A stretch of 64,000 nucleotides of DNA, taken from positions 646,492 through 710,491 of the forward strand of contig NZ_JAAGXA010000001.1 in NCBI RefSeq assembly GCF_010686755.1. The letters run 5' to 3'. The number at the start of each line of letters is the position of its first letter. Position 1 is the stretch's first letter. This DNA is from Nocardioides zeae (GTDB taxonomy: Bacteria > Actinomycetota > Actinomycetes > Propionibacteriales > Nocardioidaceae). A model generated the notes under the pieces. The model searched no databases. It was not told the origin of the DNA and saw only the letters and a list, made by a program, of their open reading frames with translations. Shown here in pieces: positions 27,701-36,496 of the stretch. A program made the position numbers and the translations under genes.

Positions 27701-29819
27701 AGCGCGGCCGGTAGAGCAGGGGGTCCTCGAGCACGGCGCCCACGTCGGTGCTGTTCTGGCTGTAGGACACGACGACGCTGCCGTCCTCCGGCAGGAGGTC
27801 GGGGTGGGCGAGCGGCATGTAGCGCAGCAGCCCGTCGTCGGGGTCCGACGGCAGCTCGGCGACCGGGGGGCCTGCGGTGAAGGGGCCACCGGGGGCGGGC
27901 GCCGTCCACACCACCAGGTCGCTGCCGAGCACCTCGCCGCGCTTGGACACGGCGTACCAGGTGCCGTCGCGCTCGAAGACGCTCAGCGTCTGCGAGACGC
28001 CGGGGTCCGAGCCGATGAGCTCGGCCGCCGCCCCGGGGTCGTGGCCCCAGGCGGCGCCGTCCCAGTAGGTCCAGGCGGCGGGGTCCGTCACGTCGGCCGG
28101 GCGGGTGCGGGCCACGCGGAGGGAGAAGCCGGTGCCGGGCGCCGGGTCGGCGGGGCGGGCGGTGCCGTAGAGGTAGAGCCACCCGTCGACCGACGTCGTG
28201 GCCGCGCCCCACATGGGACGCGTCGTGTCGGCGTCGTCCGGACCGACGTCGGTCGTGCCGACGAGCTGGGGGGTCCCGCCGACCGGGACGACGAAGGTCG
28301 CGACGGCCGGTCCGACGTTCTCGAAGCCGAAGGGGTCGTCGGGGTCCGTCGTGCGGACCCGCTGCGCGGTCACCTCCACCAGGTCGTAGCCCGGTTGGCC
28401 CAGCACCACCACCGACATGGGCCAGTAGCCGACGCCGCCGCCGCGGTCGGGGACGACGGCGTCCCCGGAGCGGGGCAGCACCACCTGCAGGCAGTCGGGG
28501 GCGACGACGAGCATGGAGTTGCGCACGAACCGGGCACCGCTGGCGCCCGGCCCCCGCAGGGTGTCGCCGAACATCCACACGGTCCGCCCGTCCTGCAGCG
28601 TCGCGCTCGCGCCGACGTCGCCGCCCTGGAAGGCATCGGTGGCCCGCAGGTCGGCGATGCGGTTGAGGTCGTCGATGTCCGTCACCTCGCCGGGACCCAC
28701 GCACTCGGTGGTGGAGGCGAGGTTCACGCGGGGCGGCACCGGTGGCGGCGTGCCGGGGAGACCGACCGCGAGGACGGCGGTGGTGGACGCGACGAGGGTG
28801 GCGGCGAGGAGCGCCATCTGGCGGCGCCAGGGCGCGGGGGTCAGCGTCCCGGGCTCCCGACCGTCGCGCTCGAGGCGCCGCAGCACCAACCGGGTGGCGA
28901 CCAGGACGAGGAGGGCCAGGGCGGCGGAACCCGCGAGCACGACGCCCGAGCGCCAGGCGACGGTCGTCGTCGCCACGGCGGGGGAGAGCGCGTCTGTCGC
29001 GGCCCCGACGATCGTCCAGGCCGTCACCGCGCGCCAGGGCTGCGCGAGGAGCCAGGCGTCGCCGGCGAGCACGAGGGGGAGCGGTACGACGAGGAGCAGC
29101 CCGGCCGCGACGAGGAGCCCGCGCAGTCCGGCGAGCGCCTCGCAGGCCAGGGTCACCAGCCCACTGGCCACGACCGCCGCCAGCACGACGGCTCCTGCGC
29201 GGGGGCTCGCGAGGACGGTGGCGAGGAGACCACCGCCGGCACCGAGGGCCCCGACCCCGGCGACGCGGACGACACCGCGGCGGAACGTGCGCGGCACCGG
29301 CCCCCACACCATCGAGACGAGGACGACGAGCGCGAAGCCGGCCGCGACGGCGAGGAAGGAGGCCGTGGTGGACGACGGCACCGCGGAGGGCAGCCGATCG
29401 CCCCGCTCCACGACGACGCTGCGGTCGCGGGCGGTCGAGATCGCGCGCGCCTGCTCCACGAGCGCCCGGTCGCGGGCGGGGGTGTGGTCGGCGGAGAGCA
29501 GCAGACGGTCCTGCGTGCCGGCGAGGTCGATGACGAGCACGGCCACGACCTCGCCGTCCGCGAGGCGCGTCCGCGCCCGGTCCAGGTCGTCGGTGCCGCC
29601 GACGGCCAGCTCGGCGCCGGGCAGCGCCTCGAGCTCGGCGGCGACCGCCGCCGTGACGACGTCGGGCCCGACGAGCACGACCGGCGCCTCCTGGAGACGG
29701 TCGTCGCTCGCGGCCCCGGCGGCCAGCGTCCACGCGCCGGCGACCACGAGCAGGGCGACGCCCAGCAGCAGCGCCGGGAGCCGTTCGCGGGCGCCGCGCC
29801 GACCTCGTCGCGTCGTCAC
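27663..29819 (-). CDS. Membrane protein with DUF4185-like extracellular domain
   Basis: This 718-residue protein has two parts. Residues 1-350 contain a first helix, a soluble segment and then about six membrane helices, resembling ABC-2-type permease parts (ADGEVVAVLVIDLAGTQDRLLLSADHTP is the extracytoplasmic loop style). Residues about 370-718 are a soluble region with repeated beta-propeller-like elements, such as GRTVWMFGDTL, RFVRNSMLVVAPDC, WLYLYGTA and WTYWDG, of the DUF4185/glycosidase-like propeller type. The propeller should face outside. No close functional assignment is possible; carbohydrate binding or processing at the cell surface is a guess from the fold. Confidence 0.7.
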   Translation of the reverse strand: MTTRRGRRGARERLPALLLGVALLVVAGAWTLAAGAASDDRLQEAPVVLVGPDVVTAAVAAELEALPGAELAVGGTDDLDRARTRLADGEVVAVLVIDLAGTQDRLLLSADHTPARDRALVEQARAISTARDRSVVVERGDRLPSAVPSSTTASFLAVAAGFALVVLVSMVWGPVPRTFRRGVVRVAGVGALGAGGGLLATVLASPRAGAVVLAAVVASGLVTLACEALAGLRGLLVAAGLLLVVPLPLVLAGDAWLLAQPWRAVTAWTIVGAATDALSPAVATTTVAWRSGVVLAGSAALALLVLVATRLVLRRLERDGREPGTLTPAPWRRQMALLAATLVASTTAVLAVGLPGTPPPVPPRVNLASTTECVGPGEVTDIDDLNRIADLRATDAFQGGDVGASATLQDGRTVWMFGDTLRGPGASGARFVRNSMLVVAPDCLQVVLPRSGDAVVPDRGGGVGYWPMSVVVLGQPGYDLVEVTAQRVRTTDPDDPFGFENVGPAVATFVVPVGGTPQLVGTTDVGPDDADTTRPMWGAATTSVDGWLYLYGTARPADPAPGTGFSLRVARTRPADVTDPAAWTYWDGAAWGHDPGAAAELIGSDPGVSQTLSVFERDGTWYAVSKRGEVLGSDLVVWTAPAPGGPFTAGPPVAELPSDPDDGLLRYMPLAHPDLLPEDGSVVVSYSQNSTDVGAVLEDPLLYRPRFIRVPLPAPSAS

Positions 29820-29903
29820 CGAGCGATCACACCACGGCCCGGCTGCCCGGCGCTCCTCTGCGCCGTGTCGCCCTCGCCACGCGCCGTACGGCGTGCGTGG
29901 TCG

Positions 29904-31436
29904 TCACCAGGTGGCGGGGAGCCCCCGTCGTCCCACGCCGCCGAGGACGGCGGCCCCGTGGCCGGCGGTGAGCCGGTCGAGGTGGTGGGCGCACTCGGCC
30001 GCCAGGGCGACGACGAGGTCGACGTCCGTGCCGTCGGCCGGCTCAGGGACGACGACGTGAGCGATGCCGTCGGCCAGCAGGTCCGCAGCACGCACCCGTT
30101 GCTGCGCGGCCAGCTCGGCCGCCCGGTCGGGCGTGCCGTGGACGATGACGCTCGCGCCCTCGGGCGGCAGCGGCGAGAGCCAGGCGTGCTCGGCGGCCAC
30201 GACGACGTCCGCCGGCAGGAGCGCGAGCGCCCCGCCGCCGCACCCCTGGCCCATGAGCAGGGAGATCGTCGGCACGGTCATCGTCGTCATCGTCGCGATG
30301 CACCGCGCGATCTCGCCGGCGATCGAGCCCTCCTCGGCCTCCTGCGACAGCTCGGCACCCGGCGTGTCGATGACGGTGACGAGCGGCAGGCGGAGCTCCT
30401 CGGCGAGCCGCATCGCGCGGCGCGCCTCGCGCAGGGCGCCCGGCCCCATGGGCGTCGACGGCGTCTGGCGCGCCCGGTCCTGGCCCACCAGCACGCACGG
30501 CTGCCCGTCGAGCCGGGTCAGGGCGATGAGGATGGAGCCGTCGCGCTCGCCCTGCTCCGTGCCCTTGAGGCGCACCGAGCCCTCGGCGGCGTGGCGGAGC
30601 AGGTCGCGCACGCCGGGGCGGCGGGCCGAGCGGGTGCGCTCGATGGACTCCCAGGCGGGGACGGGCGCCGGGACCGCCGGCGCGTCGACGGTGCCGAACG
30701 GCGCCCGGCGCGGCAGGCGCGGCGGGCGCGCCTCGTCGAGGAGGACGCCGAGCGCCAGGTCGACGAGGCCGCGCAGCTCGTCCGCGGTGGCGACGGCGTC
30801 GATGATGCCGTGGGCCGCGAGGTTCTCCGCGGTCTGCACGCCCGGGGGGAAGGCACGACCGTTGAGGGCCTCGTACACCTTCGGACCGAGGAAGCCCACG
30901 AGGGCGCCCGGCTCGGCGACCGTCACGTGGGCCAGCGAGCCCCACGAGGCGAGCACGCCGCCGGTGGTGGGGTGCCGGAGGTAGGCCAGGTAGGGGAGAC
31001 CCGCTGCGCGGTGGGCCATGACGGCACGGGTGATGTCGACCATGCCGACGAACGCGGGGGTGCCCTCCTGCATCCGTGTGCCGCCCGAGGACGTGCTGGC
31101 GAGCAGGGGGAGCCCCTCGTCGGTCGCGCGGCGCACGGCCGCGACGATGCGCGCCGCGGTCGCGGCGCCGATCGAGCCCGCGAGGAAGCGGAAGTCGTTG
31201 ACGACGACGGCCACCGGACGACCGCCGACCTCGCCGCGCCCCGTGATCACCGCCTCGTCCAGTCCCGACTTCTCGCTGGCCGCCGCGAGCTGGCCGCGGT
31301 AGTCCGGCGCGAGGTGGGCGGTGTCGACGGCGCGGTCCCAGGACTCGAACGTGCCCGGGTCGAGCACGGCGTCGACGAGCTCCGGCGCGCCGAGCCGGCG
31401 GGCGCGAGGAGCGGGTTCCTGGACTGCAGTCGTCAT
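29904..31436 (-). CDS. Acyl-CoA carboxylase carboxyltransferase (fused AccD-AccA type)
   Basis: This 510-residue protein has two crotonase-like halves. The beta-type half contains VNDFRFLAGSIG and STSSGGTRMQEG (about residues 80-120); the alpha-type half contains RLPLVTVIDTPGAELSQEAEEGSIAGEIA and MGQGCGGGALALLPAD. It transfers carboxylate from biotin to an acyl-CoA, probably acetyl- or propionyl-CoA. No N-terminal zinc-ribbon cysteines are present, unlike E. coli AccD. No biotin carboxylase or carrier gene is adjacent. It is divergent from a FadR-type regulator with an inverted repeat between them. Confidence 0.88.
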   Translation of the reverse strand: MTTAVQEPAPRARRLGAPELVDAVLDPGTFESWDRAVDTAHLAPDYRGQLAAASEKSGLDEAVITGRGEVGGRPVAVVVNDFRFLAGSIGAATAARIVAAVRRATDEGLPLLASTSSGGTRMQEGTPAFVGMVDITRAVMAHRAAGLPYLAYLRHPTTGGVLASWGSLAHVTVAEPGALVGFLGPKVYEALNGRAFPPGVQTAENLAAHGIIDAVATADELRGLVDLALGVLLDEARPPRLPRRAPFGTVDAPAVPAPVPAWESIERTRSARRPGVRDLLRHAAEGSVRLKGTEQGERDGSILIALTRLDGQPCVLVGQDRARQTPSTPMGPGALREARRAMRLAEELRLPLVTVIDTPGAELSQEAEEGSIAGEIARCIATMTTMTVPTISLLMGQGCGGGALALLPADVVVAAEHAWLSPLPPEGASVIVHGTPDRAAELAAQQRVRAADLLADGIAHVVVPEPADGTDVDLVVALAAECAHHLDRLTAGHGAAVLGGVGRRGLPATW

Positions 31437-31462
31437 CGTCGACCTCTTCGTCTGGCGTTGGC

Positions 31463-31495
31463 CCACTGCGCTAGTGGCTGATTGGCCTAGCCAAT
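31463..31495. promoter_or_regulatory. Two inverted repeats in the divergent carboxyltransferase/regulator promoter
   Basis: ATTGGC-CTA-GCCAAT (31481-31495) is a perfect 6-bp inverted repeat with a 3-base spacer, and CCACT-GCGCT-AGTGG (31463-31477) is a second one just beside it. Both lie in the 93 bases between the two divergent starts. GntR/FadR proteins usually bind short inverted repeats of this size. Confidence 0.55.
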
Positions 31496-31529
31496 AGGTG
31501 ATCGAGCCGTGTGTCAATACGCTGATCCG

Positions 31530-32234
31530 GTGAGCACGCCCGACTCCCCGCTGCCGTCGCCCGTCGCGCGCACACGGCTCTACGAGCAGGTGGCGGAGCA
31601 GATCACCCGCTGGGTCGCCCAGGCCGGTCTCGGTGCGGGCGACCGGCTGCCCCCCGAGCGCGAGCTCGCCGTGCAGCTCGGGGTCAGCCGCGCGACCCTC
31701 AGCCAGGCCCTCGTGGCCCTCGAGGTGGTCGGCGTGGTCGCCGTGCGCCACGGCGACGGGACCGTGCTCACGGGCGCCCAGCCCGCGGCCGCCCCGGTGC
31801 TCTCCGCCATCCGGGCCCACGCCGACCGCCTGCCCGAGGTGATCGACGCGCGCGACGCGCTGGAGACCAAGATCGCGCGGTTGGCGGCGGAGCGCCGTAC
31901 GGACGAGGACCTCGCGGCGATCCAGGCGGCCCTCGACGCGATGGCGGCGGACATCGACGCCGGCGGCCGGGGCGTGGAGGGCGACGAGCTCTTCCACGGG
32001 GCCGTGACGCGCGCCGCCCACTCGCGCCTGCTCGCCGACATGATGGACACGATCGGTGAGCTGATCCGCGAGTCGCGCATCGAGTCGCTCTCCCAGCCCG
32101 AGCGACCGCGCAACTCGCTCGCCGGGCACCGGGCGGTCGCCGACGCCATCGCCGCCGGCGACGCGGACGCCGCCGCGCGCGCCATGCACGAGCACATCAC
32201 GATGGTCAGCGACGTCGCGTTGCTCCGCGACTGA
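31530..32234 (+). CDS. GntR/FadR-family transcriptional regulator
   Basis: A 234-residue regulator with an N-terminal winged helix (LYEQVAEQITRWV, then GDRLPPERELAVQLGVSRATLSQALVALE) and an all-helical FCD ligand domain (DALETKIARLAAER, HRAVADAIAAGDADAAARAMHEH). FCD proteins often bind metals and small carboxylates or acyl groups. The start could be GTG 31530 or GTG 31509; the inner one keeps the operator region free. It probably controls the divergent carboxyltransferase. It may also drive the following deaminase and reductase genes, which follow closely on the same strand. Confidence 0.88.
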   Translation: MSTPDSPLPSPVARTRLYEQVAEQITRWVAQAGLGAGDRLPPERELAVQLGVSRATLSQALVALEVVGVVAVRHGDGTVLTGAQPAAAPVLSAIRAHADRLPEVIDARDALETKIARLAAERRTDEDLAAIQAALDAMAADIDAGGRGVEGDELFHGAVTRAAHSRLLADMMDTIGELIRESRIESLSQPERPRNSLAGHRAVADAIAAGDADAAARAMHEHITMVSDVALLRD

Positions 32235-32277
32235 GCCGCCCCCGCCTGCCCCCGCCTGACCCTTCCGGAGGAGACCT

Positions 32278-33306
32278 GTGCACGACTTCATCGCCGGCCT
32301 GCCCAAGGCAGAGCTCCACGTCCACCACGTCGGGTCGGCGTCCCCGCGGATCGTGGCCGAGCTGGCCGCCCGCCACCCCGGCACCGTGCCGAGCGACGCG
32401 GACGAGCTCGCCCGCTTCTTCGAGTTCCGCGACTTCGCGCACTTCGTCGAGGTCTACCTGGCGGTCGTCGCCCTGATCCGCACGCCCGAGGACATCCGCT
32501 ACCTGACCTACGAGGTCGCGCGGGAGATGGCCGAGGGACAGGCGTTGCGGTACGCCGAGCTGACGTGCACGCCGTACACCTCCGTGCAGCCCCACCTCGA
32601 GGGCGTGGGGATGCCGATCGAGGCCTACACGGAGGCGCTCGAGGACGCGCGGCTCGCGGCGGAGCGTGACTTCGGGCTGGTCCTGCGGTGGATCTACGAC
32701 ATCCCGGGGGAGTCGGGGCTGCCCGCGGCGGAGGCGACGCTCGGCTTCGCGCTCGACCACGCGCCCGCGGGCCTCGTCGGCTTCGGGCTCGGCGGCCCCG
32801 AGATCGGTGTGCCGCGGCCGCAGTTCGCGCCCCACTTCGCCGCCGCCCGCGCCGCGGGGCTCCGCAGCGTGCCGCACGCCGGCGAGACGACGGGTCCGGA
32901 GACGGTGTGGGACGCGCTCCGCCTGCTCGGGGCGGAGCGCATCGGGCACGGCACGTCCGCGGCGCAGGACCCGGCGCTGCTCGCCCACCTCGCGGAGACC
33001 GGCATCCCGCTCGAGGTCTGTCCGTCGTCCAACGTCGCGACCCGGGCCGTCGCCTCGCTCGAGGAGCACCCGCTGCGCGCGTTCCGCGACGCGGGGGTCA
33101 CCGTCACCATCAACTCCGACGACCCGCCGATGTTCTCCACGACGCTCAACCGCGAGTACGGCGTCGCCGCCGACCTCCTCGGGCTCGACGAGTCCGGCGT
33201 GGCGGACCTGGCGCGGGTCGCGGTGCGCGCGTCGTTCGCCGACGACGGCACCAAGGCGCGGGTGCTGGGCGAGATCGACGCGTACGTCGCGGGCACGGCG
33301 GGTTGA
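32278..33306 (+). CDS. Adenosine deaminase family protein
   Basis: This 342-residue zinc enzyme of the amidohydrolase superfamily carries all expected metal and catalytic motifs: KAELHVHH (HxH, about residue 10), VPHAGE, IGHGTSA and TINSDDPPMF. It deaminates adenosine or a related 6-aminopurine compound. The HVHHVGSASPRIVAELAARHPG N-terminus resembles a Streptomyces group distinct from classical Add (which reads HLHLEG), so other substrates such as aminofutalosine-like compounds cannot be excluded. The start is a GTG with GGAGGAGA just upstream. Confidence 0.88.
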   Translation: MHDFIAGLPKAELHVHHVGSASPRIVAELAARHPGTVPSDADELARFFEFRDFAHFVEVYLAVVALIRTPEDIRYLTYEVAREMAEGQALRYAELTCTPYTSVQPHLEGVGMPIEAYTEALEDARLAAERDFGLVLRWIYDIPGESGLPAAEATLGFALDHAPAGLVGFGLGGPEIGVPRPQFAPHFAAARAAGLRSVPHAGETTGPETVWDALRLLGAERIGHGTSAAQDPALLAHLAETGIPLEVCPSSNVATRAVASLEEHPLRAFRDAGVTVTINSDDPPMFSTTLNREYGVAADLLGLDESGVADLARVAVRASFADDGTKARVLGEIDAYVAGTAG

Positions 33307-33327
33307 TCCCTGCCGGACGATGAGGGG

Positions 33328-33933
33328 GTGTCCACGCTCGTCGTCACCGCGCACCCCGACCCGACGTCCCTCACGCACCACGTGGCCACACGCCTCCGTG
33401 ACGAGCTCGCTCGCGGCGGCGGGGGCGAGGTCACGGTCGCGCACCTCGCGCAGGAGGGCTTCGACCCCCGGTTCACGGCGGCCGACCGCCAGGCCTACCT
33501 GACGGGTCACGGCCACCCGCGCGACGTGCTCGCCGAGCAGGAGCGGCTCGACGCCGCGCAGCACGTCGTGCTCGTGTTCCCGGTCTACTGGTGGTCGATG
33601 CCGGCCCTGCTCAAGGGCTGGGTCGACCGGGTGTTCGTCGCGCCGTGGGCCTTCTCCCTCGACGAGACGGGTCGGGTGGTGCCGTCGCTGCAGCGGCTCA
33701 CTGCCCACCTCGTGCCGACCCCCGGCACGGCGGCGGGCTCGTTCGCGCGGCACGGCTACACGGAGTCGTTCTCCACCCAGGTCGAGCGCGGCATCCTCGA
33801 CTACTGCGGCATCCGTCGTGGTGCGACCGCGTTCGTGCACGACTCCGAGGACGAGGCGGAGGCCGCGGGCAACGCGCAGGCGGCCGTGGACGCCGTCGCC
33901 CGGGCGGTCGGCGCGACGTCCGCCCGGGTCTGA
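33328..33933 (+). CDS. NAD(P)H dehydrogenase (quinone), flavodoxin-fold family
   Basis: This 201-residue protein has the Flavodoxin_2 layout: VVTAHPDPTSLTHHVA at the N-terminus for FMN/FAD phosphate binding, LVFPVYWWSMPALLKGWVDRVF (residues about 81-102) characteristic of the MdaB/KefF group, and APWAF. Such enzymes perform two-electron reduction of quinones or nitro/azo compounds in the cytosol. The GTG start has GAGGGG upstream. It is 22 bases after the deaminase gene and may be co-transcribed with it. Confidence 0.87.
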   Translation: MSTLVVTAHPDPTSLTHHVATRLRDELARGGGGEVTVAHLAQEGFDPRFTAADRQAYLTGHGHPRDVLAEQERLDAAQHVVLVFPVYWWSMPALLKGWVDRVFVAPWAFSLDETGRVVPSLQRLTAHLVPTPGTAAGSFARHGYTESFSTQVERGILDYCGIRRGATAFVHDSEDEAEAAGNAQAAVDAVARAVGATSARV

Positions 33934-34223
33934 GCGGCAGGCCCGTCGGGCTCGGGCTCGGGCTCGACGAGGTCGACCGGGGGTGGTGCCTGCGCCGGGA
34001 GGACGTGCCGTGACGTCCCGACCTCCGAGTCGCTGGCGTTCCGGGTGCGGTCTGCGTCCTGGGCCGGGCCACCCGGTGGGGTGCGGCGGCGCGTCGGTCG
34101 GATGGACATCGGGACCTCGGCACGTTGTACTGGACGTTGGTCCGCCGATCCGGACCGTTCAATGGCTCTCCAGCAAGCGGGAGCTGCCCCGCGCTCCGGC
34201 GCGACACCTGTCGGGAGGCACCC

Positions 34224-34682
34224 GTGCCCACCCACCACGTTCCCACCCACCAGCTCGCGCGTCGCACCCACTTCCGCGTCGACGTCGACGTCACCGCCGG
34301 CGTCGTCAGCCTCGGCGGGGTGCTCGACGGCGTCACCCTCCGCGGCCTCGACGATGCCGTCCTCATGGCCGCCCGGGCCACCGGCGTCCAGGGACCGCGC
34401 CAGGTCGTCGTCGACCTCCGCGACGTCGAGCTCCTGTCTGCGGCTGCCACGCGCGTGCTCGAGGCCTCCGTGGTCGCCGCGGCTGCACAGGGCATCTCGG
34501 TGCGCCTCGACGCGCCGGCCGGCTGCACGGCCGAGCGCGTCCTCTCCGCCGTCCGCGAGCTGTTGGGCGATCAGGCCGAGCGGCTGCCGCTCGTGGCGCG
34601 CCCGGCTCGTCGACACCTTCGCGTGGTCCCGCCGCTCGCGCGGGAGACGGAGCTCACGGGCGTCGGGCGGCGCCCGCTCTAG
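34224..34682 (+). CDS. STAS-like (anti-sigma antagonist type) protein
   Basis: A 152-residue protein with a STAS-like beta-alpha core: GVVSLGGVLDGVTLRGLDDAVL, then QVVVDLRDVELLSAAATRVLEASV (residues about 70-93). The usual phosphorylatable Ser/Thr would lie in the LLSAAATR loop, where Ser and Thr are present. A function in partner switching of a sigma-factor pathway is likely but unproven; no kinase or sigma factor is adjacent. GTG 34224 was chosen because GGGAGG precedes it. The 290 bases upstream hold no supported gene. Confidence 0.7.
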   Translation: MPTHHVPTHQLARRTHFRVDVDVTAGVVSLGGVLDGVTLRGLDDAVLMAARATGVQGPRQVVVDLRDVELLSAAATRVLEASVVAAAAQGISVRLDAPAGCTAERVLSAVRELLGDQAERLPLVARPARRHLRVVPPLARETELTGVGRRPL

Positions 34683-34818
34683 GCCGTCTGCCCGGCCGGT
34701 CGAGAACTGTGCGGTCGGGGTGGCTCGGGTCGAGCTGGGGTGCGCCAGGTGCACAGCTCGAGGCGTGCCGTCGGTGGCAGCGAGCGGCATGGTTGATGCA
34801 CCACCGGGCGAACATGCT

Positions 34819-34855
34819 GCGCCGCCCGGCCACGGGGGGTGTGGACGGGCGGCGC
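34819..34855 (-). terminator. Hairpin after the DUF222-HNH gene
   Basis: GCGCCGCCCG (34819-34828) pairs with CGGGCGGCGC (34846-34855), and the loop contains a further CCAC/GTGG pairing. It lies 13 bases beyond the stop of the leftward HNH gene and could also end the STAS transcript from the other side. A smaller inverted repeat (34730-34737 with 34754-34761) lies nearby. Confidence 0.55.
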
Positions 34856-34867
34856 GTGCTGCCGCGA

Positions 34868-36352
34868 TCAGGCGTCGTCGAGGGAGGGCGCAGGGCCCAG
34901 CGGTTCGTCGGGTGGCGACCAGGGTCGGGTGCCGTCGCGGTCGACGAGGTAGCGCAGGCCGAGCGGGCTGGTCCAGATGACGGCGTTGGGTGGTTCGTTC
35001 TTCGCTGGGTCGGTGGGCCGGTAGGCCCACCGTCGTCCAGTTCGTCGTTCCGGGTGGGTCTTCATGCGGTGGTGGCGTCGGCAGAGCGGGAACAGGTTGC
35101 GGGTGGAGGTCTGGCCGGGTGGGCCGTTCTCGTCGTATCTGGCGCAGTGGTCGAGGTCGGCGGTCCGTGATGAGCGGGTGCAGTAGGGGAAGACGCACCT
35201 GGGCCACCGGGCCCGGACGTGCTCGGCGATCCGGTCGGGCGGGCTGTAGCCATCGACCGCCACGTCGGCGGTGAGGTCGATGACCGGCTTGACCGTCACT
35301 CGAGTGTCGGGCAAGCCGCACCAGGACTGGACCTGCTCGACCGTCACGACCCCGCGAGGTGCGCCTGGGGTGTCGAGGCGGGCGAGGTCGATCCCGGTCA
35401 TCCCGGTGTAGGCATCGATCCCGGGGCCTATCCCGGTCGTGACTCCGGTGATCGCGGCCTGGTCGAGGTGCACGAACAGCACGACCTCGCGCCGCGCGCG
35501 CCGAACCGGCCGGGGCTCCTCTTCCTCGGAGGCATCACGCGCGGCGTACTCCAACGTCGCGACGCCCTCGCAGCGCCGTGCGATCTCGCCGAGGGCCATG
35601 GACCGTCGGATGTCGATGTTCGGGTCGCAGCCGAGCTCGCCCAACTGGTGGGCGACGTGCGCGATGCTCCGTTCGAGGTCGAGCGCGTCGGCGAGGTCCA
35701 GGCTGCCGTGGACGTTCACGGTGCCGCGCAGGGTCCCGGTCAGCGGGTCCGTATAGGCCGTGTCGCCGAGGTCGATCGCCAGGTATCGGTCGCCGTCAGC
35801 CGCATGCCGTTCGGCTTCGGTGGTCTCGGGGTCGAACCGGGCGGCGGCCTCCGCCACAAGCCGGTCGACCTCGGGGCCGGTGGCCTTGCCCGCGACGTAC
35901 GCGACGTGCCGGTCGACGAACCCGGCCCCCTCGAAGGTCAGCGTCCGGGTGGCTTGGGCGATCCGCCGGCCCCGCCACACGTCTACCTCACCCGCGACGA
36001 CACGGGCGTGCACGCGGGGGAGCCGGTACCGCAGCTCGACTGCATCGCCCACCAGGCGACGGGCGGCGTCGAACGAACACCCCCGGGCGGCGGCAATCTC
36101 GCTGATGCAGAACTCCGCGACCACGGGCGCACCCGGCCCACCCAGCTCGAGGAACTGATCCCCAGCCAGAGCCTCGGAGTCCCACTCACCCAGCGTCGTG
36201 ATCGGATCACCCACCACCTCGTCCGAGGTGTGCGCGGCCGCCCAGTCACCCACGGCGACGAACGCAGCAGCCTCCGCCGCACGAGCCGCAGCCGTGCGCT
36301 CGCGGACCGCGTCGATCAACGCGGTCGCTGTGGTGTGGGTCCCCCGATCCAT
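34868..36352 (-). CDS. DUF222 (13E12 repeat) protein with HNH nuclease domain
   Basis: This 494-residue protein is of the family often found in many copies in actinobacterial genomes. Residues about 10-330 form the DUF222/13E12 region (for example AAARGCSFDAARRLVGDAVELRYRLP); the C-terminus holds an HNH zinc-nuclease site: CVFPYC, DLDHCARYD, NLFPLCRRHHRMKT. It may be related to mobile DNA or homing-type spread; no insertion-sequence ends were seen around it. Confidence 0.9.
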   Translation of the reverse strand: MDRGTHTTATALIDAVRERTAAARAAEAAAFVAVGDWAAAHTSDEVVGDPITTLGEWDSEALAGDQFLELGGPGAPVVAEFCISEIAAARGCSFDAARRLVGDAVELRYRLPRVHARVVAGEVDVWRGRRIAQATRTLTFEGAGFVDRHVAYVAGKATGPEVDRLVAEAAARFDPETTEAERHAADGDRYLAIDLGDTAYTDPLTGTLRGTVNVHGSLDLADALDLERSIAHVAHQLGELGCDPNIDIRRSMALGEIARRCEGVATLEYAARDASEEEEPRPVRRARREVVLFVHLDQAAITGVTTGIGPGIDAYTGMTGIDLARLDTPGAPRGVVTVEQVQSWCGLPDTRVTVKPVIDLTADVAVDGYSPPDRIAEHVRARWPRCVFPYCTRSSRTADLDHCARYDENGPPGQTSTRNLFPLCRRHHRMKTHPERRTGRRWAYRPTDPAKNEPPNAVIWTSPLGLRYLVDRDGTRPWSPPDEPLGPAPSLDDA

Positions 36353-36496
36353 GCCCCTGACTCTAGTCGAACAGACATACGAACACCACCTCTGGATGGT
36401 GATCTGTGGATGACCGATTCCGGCGTCGACTTTGGTGAAACGGTTCGACCAAGCTCGACGCTCCTGCCGCGCCGTATGACAACTCGACGCGTTCGG

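Noticed and set aside
27804..31481. A 1225-codon plus-strand frame
   Set aside because: It is antisense to the DUF4185-like protein and the carboxyltransferase, with highly biased charged residues and no domain.
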